DNA of 64,000 bases, taken from Eutypa lata. Lineage: Eukaryota; Ascomycota; Sordariomycetes; Xylariales; Diatrypaceae. Below the pieces are notes generated by a model. That model was not told the DNA's origin. It saw only the letters and a program-made list of their open reading frames with translations, and did not search any database. The stretch lies in NCBI GenBank assembly GCA_022661535.1, contig JAKULF010000009.1, forward strand, positions 1,302,001 to 1,366,000. Direction: 5' to 3'. The position numbers and the translations under genes were made by a program. Shown in pieces: positions 9,977 to 21,014 of the stretch (the stretch's first letter is position 1; the number at the start of each line of letters is the position of its first letter).

Positions 9977-12789
9977 TTAGTAGCTGCGACCGAACATCGT
10001 CCAAGACTTCGCGAGCTTGCCGCATTCGGGGTTCAGGCACTTCGTCTCGCCCTTGACGAGACCCTCGGGCTGGATCAAAACCACCAGTGTTAGCAATCTG
10101 TCTTTCTCTCTCTCTTTTTACTCTTGTGCCCACAACGAAGAGGTAGTAATGTGATCAAGTTATATCTTCAAGAACAATCCATCATCATCATGACGTACCT
10201 GGTCAAAAGGAATACACAAGCTCTTCATGCCCATACTAGGCAGCTGTCTCCCATCCGGGCCCAGCTCCTTGTGGTCGTCGCTCTTCGTCATCTCCTTGAG
10301 GCGCTCCTCGCAGGCGGGCTCCTCGCAGAAGGGGATCAGCACGACGTTGCGCGCGTCCAGGGCCGGGACGACCTTCTCCCACTCGGTCAGCTGCAGGCGG
10401 TGCGTCCGGAACGCCTCGTCCGCTTTGTTGTAGAGGTCCTTCTGGATCGTCTCGAGCAGCGCGGGAACCTGCGTCGCCAGCTGGTCGAGCGGGATCGTGC
10501 CCTTGGCGCCCGTGTCGCGGCGCGCGTAGCTGACTACCGAGTTGGCCGCGTCCTTGGGGCCGAACTCGAGTCGCAGGGGCACGCCCTTCATTTCCCAGTC
10601 GGCAAATTTAAAACCAGGAGTGCTGGATTACGTGGTTAGCAATACTCAAGTAAAATGAAGATAGGTAAACAGTCAGAAAGGAGTTTCTGCGGGTTTGACT
10701 TACTATCCTTCCCGCTCGTCGATATCGGCACGGACCTTCGCCTTCTTAAGGGTGTCGTGGATATCGTTGACCTTCTTGATGTGTGTCTCCTTATCTTCGG
10801 AGCTCATCTTGGCGGTAATGCCAACAGGAATGATAATTGCCTGGATCTTAGATACCCGAGGGGGTAGGACAAGACCCTTGTCATCTCCGTGCAACATGAC
10901 CATGACGCCAATGACCCGAGTGGACAAACCCCTATTTGAACATTAGGCAGTTAGTATTGTCCAACAGGCTGTGGAAGACTGCAATGCAGGCTCTACGATC
11001 TGGACTAGTAAAGCATGATGAGGGCGGAGATGCATACCAAGAATTCTGCCAAACATTGATCTTCTCTCCCTTCTTATCTGGGTCTTCTACGGTGATGTCG
11101 AACATCTTGCTGAAGTTCTGTCCGAGGGCACTGAAAGGCCATGTTAGCCGAGCCTCACCTAACGTTACTTATAAGGGGACCTTACTGCGAAGTGGCACCC
11201 TGGATTCCACGTCCGTTCGTGGGAATGTAACCCTCGCAAGTTGATGTCCAGTAGCCACCGGCAAACTTCTCGTTTTCGGTCTTCCTATACAATCCATAAT
11301 GGTCAACACTAGACTGATGTCATCTGCTTTCGTTCGGTGGTGTATAACGTACTTGCCGCGTACCACGGGGACTGCTAGAAGTTCCTATTAAACGTTAACT
11401 GACACCCTATGTATAGGGATGAGAGTCGCTGACCTCGTAGACGCCAGCATAGAGCTCAAGTATTTGAAGAACTTCCTCCTCCGCGAGCTTCTCCGTAAGA
11501 TGGGCACTGTTCATAGATTAACCAAATATTCAGAGATAGACACCAGGGTTACACACGTATGACCTTCCTGCCATAGGAACTCCCTGGCTCTGAGGAACGG
11601 GGTTGTTTGCTTGGCCTCCCATCGGACCTAATATGTTGAAGAATGATGTCAATTTGTGATGAACACAACGCTGGATATCCGAGGCTGTGCTTACGACACT
11701 GTTCCATTGGTTCAACCGGAGAGGAAGGTCTCGATGGGATCGAATCCACTTGGAATAATAGGGGTACCTGCAGACCATCATTAGCATCGTATCTTATGAT
11801 AGGATAGATCGGTCTTACATGACTGCCTCAGACGTAGGGCGAACAGCAACAGGGACCTATGTTAATAATCGTGTCAATCGGATATATTCATTACTTATAC
11901 GTGAGTACATGGACCAACCTCTAAGTCTTTGTCTCCTCTAAATGGGGTTAGCTGTAGTGTGTGCTGGTAGGATAGGGGTAACATACGCCTTGGTCACCCA
12001 TGCTAATTCCTAACAAAGTTGTTAGCATGGCCACAGCTTAAGGGCATAAGCAAGACGTACTGGAGCAAAGCCTTCAACATGTTCCCTATGGTTGAGCTGT
12101 TAGTAATTTGTTCCAGCTAAAGTGTGTCGACGATGCTGCCCTATCGGCCGGGTGCATACTTCTCCTATTTCGAAGTTAGTCCCTGTCAGAGAATATCGTG
12201 ATCTGGGTAGCTCATGATGACACCCACTGACCTTTTCTAATGACTTAGCGGATAGGAACATGGGAAAGTTCGCCTCCTCCACACCCATGTCTCCAATTCT
12301 TTCCTGGAACCAAGCGCGAATGACATTCCAAATGTACATTGCGCCCGCTGTCCATTCTCTGGCGTTAGTGGGTTCGAGTATAATGCTGTCGGAAGAGGGT
12401 CTCACGTCGAAGGATATAGAAGCCAGAAATCTGCAATACATCTGAAGTCAGCAAAGGACACCATCATAATAATGACAGTTAATACTTTATGGCCGACGCG
12501 CCTGCCGGTGTCGGACATGACAACAAAATCGATCGGGACTCATTCTTACCTCAGAGTAGTATTCCACGAGCTCGGCCTTGATAACCAGTTCCTGATACCA
12601 CTGGGGGAAATTGGTCTCTTTAGAAACTGTGATACCAATAATGTCTTTGTTATCACCACCCTTCTTAGCTCCCCCGACGATAGGAAGCGCGGCAGCTTTA
12701 GCAGCTTTCTCTGCCTTCGAGGCGGCCATCTTGGCCTGCTTCTCGGCCTTCTTTAGGGCGCTCTTGGATTGATCTTGTGCGTCCGCCAT
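9977..12789 (-). CDS. Cytoplasmic prolyl-tRNA synthetase, intron-rich
   Basis: Charges tRNA-Pro with proline in the cytosol. The first exon (12789-12550) encodes a Lys/Ala-rich N-terminal extension and then [18 protein letters not shown]. Later exons give the class II core: [39 protein letters not shown] with [38 protein letters not shown], then [19 protein letters not shown], an anticodon-binding region and the eukaryotic-type tail ending TMFGRSY. About 16 exons are needed. Four early ones are micro-exons: 12406-12430 (25 bp), 12061-12085 (25 bp), 11987-12009 (23 bp) and 11919-11937 (19 bp). All join in frame with GT-AG sites. Exact ends of some downstream exons (11.0-11.6 kb) were not fixed. 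The tail and motif order identify the eukaryotic/archaeal-like ProRS type, not the mitochondrial bacterial-like one. Confidence 0.93.
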
Positions 12790-13459
12790 GACGACAGTTT
12801 CTCGCGTGGGTTTTGGTTACAGGTTCGCGTGACTTCGCCGTCTATGATCGGTCGTGTGGGTGGGATGCTAAAGTTGGTGATTGAGAAATTGTGACACTTC
12901 AACCAAACTTCCTTCATTAAGGCGGGGGCGGGGTGAATTGCCCCAAGGAATTAATTGAATTGGGTAGAGCGGATAAGCGATGATAAGCTGATAAGGCCGG
13001 GATGACTCAACTAACGCTCCAGGGGCCTGAGGGCGGAAAATTGCCGGCATATGCCACTAAGGTTGACATTTAGTAGCCAATGAAATCGTAAGAATTCCTT
13101 CAAATTCCCTTCTTAAGAAGAGGCCCTCTTTTTCCATAAGGATGCTTCTTTGAGTCGAACATTAACTATGAAGAGCAATCAACGAAATGTCTACAGGAAA
13201 GCAGATCCCAAATCAATTATCATAGCCTTATTTCGTTTGGAAATGATTTCAAGCTTCAAACTTTATTCAAGTGATCATACAGACAAGTGTGCAAGGTATA
13301 CGCCTCTTTCTTAAACCTGTATACATACCATCTCAATCCTTGCTGGAGTATGAGCCTGGTTTTGTGATTAGAACATACATTTGGTCGCCAAGCCCGTAGC
13401 ATAGAATGCCTGAATGGAACTTCTAAACATCATTCTCCAAGGCCGGGTGAAGAGGCCAC
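12790..13459. other. Intergenic stretch
   Basis: Upstream region of the prolyl-tRNA synthetase gene and downstream region of the NIF3-like gene. No further gene seen. Confidence 0.6.
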
Positions 13460-13919
13460 CTAGTAGTCTTCCAACTTGTAAACCTCATAGGCAGGTTCTT
13501 CGTAAGGGTGAGCCCTGCAGTATGCCATTAATACTAAAAAACCATTGCATCCTCCCAACCATACCACCATCCAACTAGCAGACCACGACGGAGATAGAGA
13601 CCAGCCGAAGGGAAATAAAGATCACTCACTTCTTCAGCGCATCAACCGCCTTCTGCACCGTATCCTCGCCCACAACCAGCGTCTCGACCCTTGTCTCTTC
13701 GAGCTCTTCCAGCGCGCCAACCGTCCCGATATGCGGGTTCGCCGAGCCGCCGGGCCGGAACTGTCCCGTACCCTGCGCCGTCCAGCAGACCTCCGTGTAG
13801 TTTCCGGGACCCGGGTAGCGCCCCGCACCCGCGGCGAAGATGGCCGCCTTGCAGGCGCCGAGGTTGGCCGGCGGCACGAAGAACACCAGCTTGAAGCGCT
13901 TCGCGATAGTGCTTGCCAT
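13460..13919 (-). CDS. NIF3-like small protein (YqfO/PII-like insert domain)
   Basis: Two exons (13919-13630, 13514-13460) joined by a GT-AG intron give 114 aa. It starts MASTIAKRFKLVFFVPP and has AIFAAGAGRYPGPGNYTEVC, then GTGQFRPGGSANPHIG and the end motif AHPYEEPAYEVY. This pattern is that of the stand-alone version of the domain inserted in NIF3/YbgI metal-centre proteins, which folds like PII/CutA. The metal-binding halves of full NIF3 are absent, as expected for the short form. The biochemical role is not known for the family. I chose the ATG at 13919 because it opens directly on the conserved first strand; an upstream ATG at 13961 would add a Lys/Arg-rich 14 residues. Confidence 0.85.
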
Positions 13920-14532
13920 CTTCGTTTCGTTTCGTTTCCCTTTTCTCCCTCGCTTGCTCAACCGACTTTTTATAGCGAGGTTCTAAAAGAAAGTAAAAGC
14001 TCGATGATGACGCTGGTGGCTGTACAGGTGGCTTACGTGTGGGTACCTATATAGTAAGGTTGAGGTCGAAATAAGCTGTTACACGATACTGGGTTCCCTC
14101 TGAAGTTCTCCACATTGAACATTGAGACCCCTCCGGTTTTCGCTAGGCACACTCGGGAAACAAATTGCCCCCACCTTACTAACTCAATCCATTGCCCTAG
14201 ATGCGGCCATTACAAGCCTACATAAGCCCCTCGCCTCTAATAGGCTATCACATTTTCCAATTAGCCCCCCAGAGAGCCTTCTCATGAGCTGACCGAGACG
14301 AAATTTATAGAGGATTCGTCACCGATTGACTTCTGCAGATTTGTGTGCAATGTTGCATTCAACCACCCGGGGGCTGTGATTCTAAGGGGTGTGTGGCACT
14401 GCAGGACGCCTTGTTCTGATGATTGAGCTCCTACATGTGCGCGTTTCTTTTGGTGTCCTGCGATGATCATGTTTTCCCTTTCTTCCGTTCTTCCTCCATC
14501 TGCCCCAGTACTTGTGATATAGTTACTTAGCC
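13920..14532. other. Intergenic stretch
   Basis: Divergent upstream region between the NIF3-like gene and the broken Galpha-like locus. A short TTTCG repeat (13921-13937) abuts the NIF3-like start. Nothing else seen. Confidence 0.6.
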
Positions 14533-16094
14533 ATGGACCCAGCTTCAATAATCAGAGTCAGCGGAGTCGCCATTCAGCTCATTGGGCTGCTGGGGAAGTC
14601 CATACAGACGCTGAGCGACCTTCAAGGACGTTGGAAAGATGCCGATCTCCTGCTTCTGAACCTGAGAACACAATTGAACACTCTAAGAGCTGCCCTATCT
14701 GCCATCTGCCAATGGATGAGTCTGGGTGAGACAGACGAGAGCTATCTACTGCGGATAGAACTGGACGGTTCATTGCAGTGTTGCCAAATATTGGCCAATA
14801 AGGTCAATCTCTTCTTAGATAATGTTCAAAGCAGCACCAAGTTCAGGAACAGTACACTAGATCTAAGAAAAAGGTTCAAATTGGTGTTTCGTGGGTCATC
14901 ACTAGATGATGTGCTACAAATGATTGATCGTCAAACAGCAAGCATGAATCTACTTCTCACAGCATGTCATTGGTTAGCCAAGCCCCTTAGCAGCGAAGTG
15001 TTGAAATACTAAGCAAAATAGCAATGACGTCCAACAACAAAAGAAACATTTGGAAGAACCAACTACGCAACAGGCGCTGCAAAAGTCTAAACAGGATTCA
15101 GCATCTCTATATGTTCTACGTGATATCGAGTCCTCTAGAACAAAGCCTATTAGTGTATTAAGTGGCATTTCTTCAAAGCTCTCCCTGGTGTTCGATTTTG
15201 ACCAGGAGCTATTCGCCACGAAAGTATATAATGTTGTTCACCGAGCATCAGTGGTAGAAGCCATTCGTCGTAACCCACGAGCTAAGGCACGGCAGACGCT
15301 GCAATCGGCTCAACATTCCTTCAATGCGGCACTGAGGAACCGGAGGCAGGGTCAATTTTTAACTATTACGATCAGTGGTCCAACAAGAGAAGAATTATTC
15401 CTGAAAACAGTTCTCAATCCTGCTTCAGTAATATCCCCACAGATTTCTCTCTGGAGGCGGGATATTATCCGGCGAATAATAGCACATGATATCTCAGCAT
15501 ACATCGAAGATTGGCTAGAAGAAGGTCTGTTCAAAAAGGATAGGAATATCCATAACGCGGCTTTGACACATCTTCGACGTGTGGTTGACGGATACGCCGA
15601 GTTGTATGAAGTCGAATCCAAGGACCTAGCGTCCTTGTGGAATTTTGATCATCTCTCACCTTTGTTAGCTCACAGATTACACAGTATCAAAAGGTTCGCA
15701 GAAACCCATTACCTACCTTCGACAGCTAGCGTTTAGTTGACTGATGATTTATTATAGACACTTAGCCATAGACTTAGCCAGAGCTTCAAACCCAGCATAC
15801 TATCACACAAGCAACGACTGGAAACGATATGAATCTCATCCAGCTTTGAGGAATCTACAATGGACCAGTGGCCAATCTCTCACCATTGATCTAATTAAAC
15901 TGGACAAGCGATTACAAAACATAGCCATGACGATAAATAGTCCCTGCGGTGGCATTTCTAGAGTTCACCTCATAGACCTACCAGAACTATATTTCAATGG
16001 CGCGATGATGGAGTTATTAGTTCTGCTTCGAGACCTAGTGGAATCTGGATGGCTTGAAAGCGCCACACGTTCCATATCTCTGTTAGACCTATAA
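14533..16094 (+). pseudogene. Broken Galpha-like protein with fungal Helo-like N-terminal domain
   Basis: Three consecutive open stretches lie in three different frames. 14533-15012 encodes MDPASIIRVSGVAIQLIGLL and further amphipathic helices, the N-terminal pattern of fungal Helo-like/STAND and Galpha-like proteins. The frame then breaks near 15005-15012, and the next stretch (to 15736) continues naturally with QDSASLYVLRD and SSKLSLVFDFDQELF. It breaks again near 15736-15744 and a last stretch runs to 16094 (SRVHLIDLPELYF). Where a Galpha P-loop would be expected the protein has SGPTREELFLK, so the GKS/T signature is lost. The C-terminal GTPase motifs (NKxD type) are not found. I read this as a decayed copy. 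Family assignment rests on recognition of the N-terminal pattern, so it is moderate. The 3' flank is AT-rich. Confidence 0.55.
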
Positions 16095-17367
16095 TGTTTC
16101 GAGAAGGAAAAAGCTCAAGCACAACTGCTCAGGTATTTTCCAAGTTGCTTCTACGACAGCATTAATACCAAAACAGCTAATTGCGTGTATTGAAGTTATA
16201 CCCAAATGAGTGAATGTATACCCGATGAAAAGATTAAAGCTGAAAAGAGTGGAAATTTAATGGAGTTTATTTACATTCTGGTTAGGTTTTCGCAAGAAAC
16301 AATCTTTGTGAAATATTTTGACTTAGAGCAGGATTACATGCGAGTGGGCGTAATGACGCGGGATGAGTAATAGATACGAAGGCTTTGTTGAACTGGAGGT
16401 GATGATAATGAATACATGTTAAAATATAATGAAATTGAAACCACAAGCCACGGATTGCCTAGGGATATAATCACCTCGTTGTTATTATAAATGATTAAGC
16501 GGGTTGTTTTCACCCTTTAGTTAATCAAAGATTAGCCTTTATAATTACAGAAAATGTCATGGTTTAACTATGGTTTTAACAAAGCTATATTATACGTAAC
16601 TTAGTGACTGTTTTATATTAGTTGTAATACAAGTTTTTTATATTAATGAATAATAAAGAAAGAAAGTACCCAAGTAGGTTCTATAACTACATAATGTGTA
16701 ACTATAAGGGGTGTTAATATAGGAGCTATAAATCTATATTTACTGTAAATATTTTATTGATATTATTGATTTGTACGCAAATGGGCATAGTAGCAATCGG
16801 GGCGCGCAAAGGGATTGCATGGAGCCGTAAGGAGGTGCAAAGAGCTGTCGGAAGTTTGGCTTTATTAACACTTTAAGGAAAACTAGTTCTTCTAACCAGC
16901 TGACCCCACGCTTCATCCTATGCCGCATACGTTGAGAAGAGAATGGTAAACATACATATTATGCTGTGGTATGGTGTGAAGATCTAACTGGGAAACACCT
17001 ACTTAAAGATCATCGGGCTGAAACTCTTAACGACTAGGGCAGCAGCTTACTGCGGATTGCCCGAGTTTTTACATTTAAAAGGGCATTCATACTATCATTA
17101 GGTATAGTCACGTGTCAGAGGCACCCCGATGAGACCCAAAGAATTCCCTTAATTAATCAGCACTTTGCTTTGTTAAGGCGTGGCGAACAAACGATCTCTT
17201 GTCCTTCCGGCAAATAAAGAAATGGCCAGTAACAACGACAGCCACTGGCTATAAAATGAGATGGGGCTCCAGTTCGCTACTTCGGATTCCCCCTAATCCT
17301 CCTCCTAGATTAACTACGAAACAATTTACCTACAAGACAACAACAGAATCCAAAACCGAAAATCAAG
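16095..17367. other. AT-rich gene-free stretch and LysM promoter
   Basis: About 16,330-16,780 is strongly AT-rich with no usable open frame, suggesting decayed repeat DNA. The last 200 bp contain the promoter of the LysM gene, including a TATA box. Confidence 0.6.
17250..17256 (+). promoter_or_regulatory. TATA box of LysM gene
   Basis: TATAAAA 118 bp before the LysM start codon, followed by a CA-rich leader with no ATG-opened long frame in competition. Confidence 0.6.
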
Positions 17368-17616
17368 ATGGTTCATCTATGGAATATCTCCGTCCTCACG
17401 CTCTGTCTCTCCGGGGTGCTCGCCCAGGAGCCCACACAGCCGGGCGCACTTGACAATTGCGGCGAATGGACCAAGGCTAGCGCCGGGGATACCTGCGAGT
17501 CTATCGCTGACTCCTTCCACATGTCCACCAAGCACTTTCACAGCGTAAACCCGCAGCTCAAGGGACCTTGCAACTCGCTCTTGTGGGCGGGATACTGGTA
17601 CTGCGTCAAGAAGTAG
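17368..17616 (+). CDS. Secreted single-LysM protein (effector-like)
   Basis: An 82-residue intronless protein. Residues 1-19 form a signal peptide (MVHLWNISVLTLCLSGVLA). The rest is one fungal-type LysM module: WTKASAGDTCESIADSFHMS, then VNPQLKGPCNSLLWAGYWYC. Cys31, Cys43, Cys68 and Cys79 are in the mature part. LysM modules bind chitin or related N-acetylglucosamine polymers. Secreted fungal LysM proteins often shield hyphae from host chitinases or hide chitin oligomers from plant receptors; that role is inferred here. It is close to the minimum possible size for the class. An exceptionally AT-rich island begins right after the stop codon. A TATA box lies 118 bp upstream. Confidence 0.9.
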   Translation: MVHLWNISVLTLCLSGVLAQEPTQPGALDNCGEWTKASAGDTCESIADSFHMSTKHFHSVNPQLKGPCNSLLWAGYWYCVKK

Positions 17617-18291
17617 TTCACAAAGCGCAGCAGTATAGCGCCGTGCTTAAGGCGTTCGTCAGCTATTAGTTATTTTTAAGGACTTGCTTATTATTATCCA
17701 GGTTATTATTAAAAATATTTATAAATAAATTTATTCCTTTTTGTATTCGTCGTGTAATATATTTATTATATATGAATTTCTTTTAAATACATTATTTCAT
17801 TTTTTAATATAAATTAAAATTTACTTTTAAACTTATTAAATAATATTAATTAAAATAAAAAAGGTTTCGATTTAATGATTTTATTTAAGATAGTTTTTTA
17901 TTATTTAACTTATCTTAATAAAAACTACAAATAAAATATAAATTAATTAGTCTTGTAATATAAACATTGTGAAACTTGCAGTGAAACAGAACTACAAATC
18001 TGCCTAGTAACAGCTAAGAATCATCGTGGGCCAAACAGATTTCGGATGTGGATTGTTAAAAGGGGTGGGTAACGGTGATATGACAGTGGCCACCAACATC
18101 TTGCAAATTTTCGGTCTAGCTAGATCGCAGACAATTGAAATATAGTTTAATATGCTGTAATGGAACAGCTAAAGGGAGGCAATTAGAGTAGACGAGTTCA
18201 TGTAATGCGTACAACTATGATTGGATATATCTCCCTACTTCATCTGACACTGTTTCCTTTCCCTATCTTTAAAGAGTGCTAATTCTTTTAC
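17617..18291. other. AT-rich island
   Basis: About 17,660-17,960 is nearly all A and T (long TTTATT/AAATAA strings), unlike the GC-rich exons on both sides. No open frame. This is the look of RIP-mutated or otherwise decayed repeat DNA; the original element is not recognisable. Confidence 0.7.
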
Positions 18292-19119
18292 TCAAATCCT
18301 CCGTATATACACAGCTATTGCCACAACAGCTAGGACACCCGCGGAAACAAAGTACGGCTGCACTGTGCGCCAAGCCCTCAATGCCAGCTCCCGCGTGAAC
18401 GCATCGGCATTCTTCGAGTGCTCCTCCGACTCATTAACTCTCGGAAAGTCCACCTGCGGAACGTCCTTCTCCAGAAACTCACACAGCGGTGCCCAGCCGC
18501 TCCCCAATCTATAATCCAGACGGCGGTGCGCCGGGATCACCCTCCGCACGTGCTCATAGTACCCCTCGTAGTACTCACGCGCCTTGGCCCTCACCTCGCC
18601 CACGTCGCGCGCGCCAAACGCGCCCAATATCGTCTTCTGGCAGCACGAACCACCCCGGAAGCCCGTCAGGGGCGCAATGATCGCATTGGCGACGACGGGG
18701 CCGGGCGTGAGCAAGCGATTCACGAGCTCGGCCTCGAAGCTCGGCCACCAGCGCTCGAAGCCGCCGGGGCGCTCCACGACGACGACCTTGGCGTCCGGGT
18801 ACGCCGCGGCCAGCTCCTCGACGTGATCGGCGCCGCCGTCCGTGACGGCGTCGTAGGTTCCGAAGACGCGGTCCCAGTCGGCGCGCGTGAAGGGTGGGCG
18901 TGGCGGAGACGTCGTTGATATTGATGGCCACTTCGCCTCGGCCGCCTCCTCGAGCACCGCCCACTGCTGCAGGTCGCCCATATCCGTTAGCGTGTGGTGG
19001 CTTCGGAGCCCGAGCGCGCGGTACGCGGCTGCCATTGAGGCTGTGCCGGTGCGCCAGCATCCGGCGTTGATGACTGTTGGTGGGCCTGCCGGCTTCTCTG
19101 AGTATTCGTTGAAAGACAT
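18292..19119 (-). CDS. Sulfotransferase-like P-loop protein with C-terminal membrane anchor
   Basis: A 275-residue intronless protein. Near the N-terminus it has VINAGCWRTGTASMAAAYRA, the P-loop variant of the fungal sulfotransferase-like family (Pfam Sulfotransfer_4 type), which would hold the PAPS 5'-phosphosulfate. FERWWPSFEAELVNR and a REYYEGYYEHVRRVIP region follow, as in that family. The last 20 residues (YFVSAGVLAVVAIAVYIRR) form one hydrophobic segment with a positive end, so the protein is probably tail-anchored in the ER or outer organelle membrane with the enzyme facing the cytosol. No family member has a well-settled substrate. I start at the inner Met at 19119 (MSFNEYSEKPAGPP); a Met at 19158 would add 13 residues. 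The coding part is GC-rich compared with its AT-rich flanks. Confidence 0.85.
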   Translation of the reverse strand: MSFNEYSEKPAGPPTVINAGCWRTGTASMAAAYRALGLRSHHTLTDMGDLQQWAVLEEAAEAKWPSISTTSPPRPPFTRADWDRVFGTYDAVTDGGADHVEELAAAYPDAKVVVVERPGGFERWWPSFEAELVNRLLTPGPVVANAIIAPLTGFRGGSCCQKTILGAFGARDVGEVRAKAREYYEGYYEHVRRVIPAHRRLDYRLGSGWAPLCEFLEKDVPQVDFPRVNESEEHSKNADAFTRELALRAWRTVQPYFVSAGVLAVVAIAVYIRRI

Positions 19120-19158
19120 GGGAAGGCGTAGTTTTATGTAGGTTATTTTGAGAACCAT

Positions 19159-20720
19159 GTGTTTCCCAGGTTGTCATTATTTAGAAGTATTTTTCTAACT
19201 AGGTACATAGGCCGATGATGGCAAGTAAGCGCTAATGTTTATTTGCCCCGCTATAGCATCGCATATTAATTACCTGAGGCAACCGTGATCTTACTGTGGC
19301 TCTAATCGTATCTCGAGTATGTTTTAATGCTACCTTTGATCGTATATATGTCTTTGTCTTCCATCTATCAATTTTGACTCGGGGTGGCTAATCAAAGGGA
19401 GAAGCTGTGTATGGTCTCACGCCATCTTCTATGGGGGCGTTCCAGACGGGAGATGGGGATGGAAAAGGGAAACGGAGTTAAAGAAGAAAAAAGTGTAGGA
19501 AAAAAGGGACACGAAAAAGAAAAGAAAAGAAAAGACACCAACTCGTACTGAACGGGTAGCCTTTGAGAAAGTCAAAAAGTAACAGCCAGGGACCTGCCGC
19601 AGACTACCATATTAGGACTTCTAATCGATGCACGCAAAGGCCCACACAGGTCTGTCACTATACCACTCTACCTGTTGTTCAAGTGGTACTATGTTTGTTG
19701 AATTACTGGACTTCTATTTTAGCTTCTGTAATGCCTAACACAGGTACCATGTTTTGCCGGGCATGTACCACCATCCCCCTAAGGAACAAACACACTCAGT
19801 TGTCTCCCAACGGCCAAAGCGGGGGATGACTGTTCAGTCTGACAACTTCCCACTTATTTACGCTGTTTAAAACTATCATTCCGTTGTTTCTATCTTTAAT
19901 AATATATTATCCCTGGTTTAAAGAAGTTGAAGGTTCATTTTCTACCTCTACTATGGCGTCACCTGCTAATTATGCGGGAGATGTTGAAAAACTCGCATCA
20001 AGGATTAATACGAGGCAGTCACACCAAAATACTTTCTACGCATCGTACTGAATATATTGATAAGCTGTGACATTGAGTAGCTCCGGAGCTACTATTCTAA
20101 GAGGAGAATCTCCGAAAAACCAAGGTTCGACTAGGGCGGAGTGAATGATTCTTTTCTTCTCTCGTCTACATCTCTAGACGACGTACTCTGGGTTTATAGG
20201 ATCTTTTATCTTTTATATAAAGAATCTATAGAGCTTCTAAATAATATTCCAAGGCGACTACATCTAGCAAACTTCACTAGGTGGCTTGGTGACAAGGGAT
20301 TGGTGTTCTGCAGTGGTTGAAGCCAACAGCGTACGGTGGATTCTACGTAGTAAGTAGAGGTGACTAAGCTTGTCGTCGATGGATTATTTCTTCTGGTCAT
20401 TGCAGACAAATGGGGCCATTTGCTTAGCTAACGGCTATAAACCATCAAGACTATTTGTTGGAGACTGCATAGGTCCAAGACAAGTATCCTGGGACAATAA
20501 TATGAGGTTACAAATACGAGAATCACTATACGACAATGGAGATTTGAAAACACATGGTACCATTGTGAATTCAGTTAAGGAACGTGTGTATACTAGCTAT
20601 GTCTTGATATTTCACCCTCTGACCATTTGAGACACCATCAATGCAAAATTTCTCTCCTTTAGTCAAATTTCCATGGTCGGCCAATGTCCCTGGAATCCTG
20701 GATTCTGACAAAAGGTAAAT
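19159..20720. other. Gene-free stretch with palindrome
   Basis: Contains a purine-rich GAAAA repeat near 19,510-19,535 and an 18-bp perfect palindrome (20076-20093). Short open frames here carry no recognisable domain. Confidence 0.6.
20076..20093. repeat. 18-bp perfect palindrome
   Basis: AGTAGCTCCGGAGCTACT reads the same on both strands. No gene is adjacent. Confidence 0.8.
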
Positions 20721-21014
20721 CTACTTCTTGCCTCCTTGGTGGCTGTGAGTACCAGGGTTGTTGGCACCAGGAGGCGATAGGCGACCACTGGCCTGCGTGT
20801 TGGCGTTGCGGTCACCCGCTCCCTGAGCTCGGGCAGCAAAACCACCAGAGGACATGTCGCCGCCTGATTTGGCCTGTTAATGTGATAATAGATGATTAGC
20901 TTGTTTCTGTATCTTCATGGCTGCGCAAATGGGGGTAATATGAGCATCATAACATACTTGCGCACTCTGAATGCGGGACGCGTCCTCCTGTGACATCTTC
21001 TTAGAGCTGTCCAT
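20721..21014 (-). CDS. Small SMP-motif stress protein
   Basis: Two exons (21014-20958, 20873-20721) with an 84-bp GT-AG intron give 69 aa. The protein starts MDSSKKMSQEDASRIQSAQ, and the second exon opens AKSGGDMSSGGFAARAQGAG. That is the seed-maturation-protein (SMP/LEA-5-like) motif, present once. The rest is hydrophilic, Gly/Asn/Ser-rich and probably disordered, ending HSHQGGKK. Proteins like this build up under drying, stationary phase or conidiation in fungi; the molecular action is not settled. A TATAAAA lies 140 bp upstream and a CCCCT stress-element core about 245 bp upstream. Confidence 0.85.

Noticed and set aside
20115..20140. GGTTCGACT as a possible tRNA B-box
   Set aside because: No A-box at the right distance and no cloverleaf could be folded by eye.
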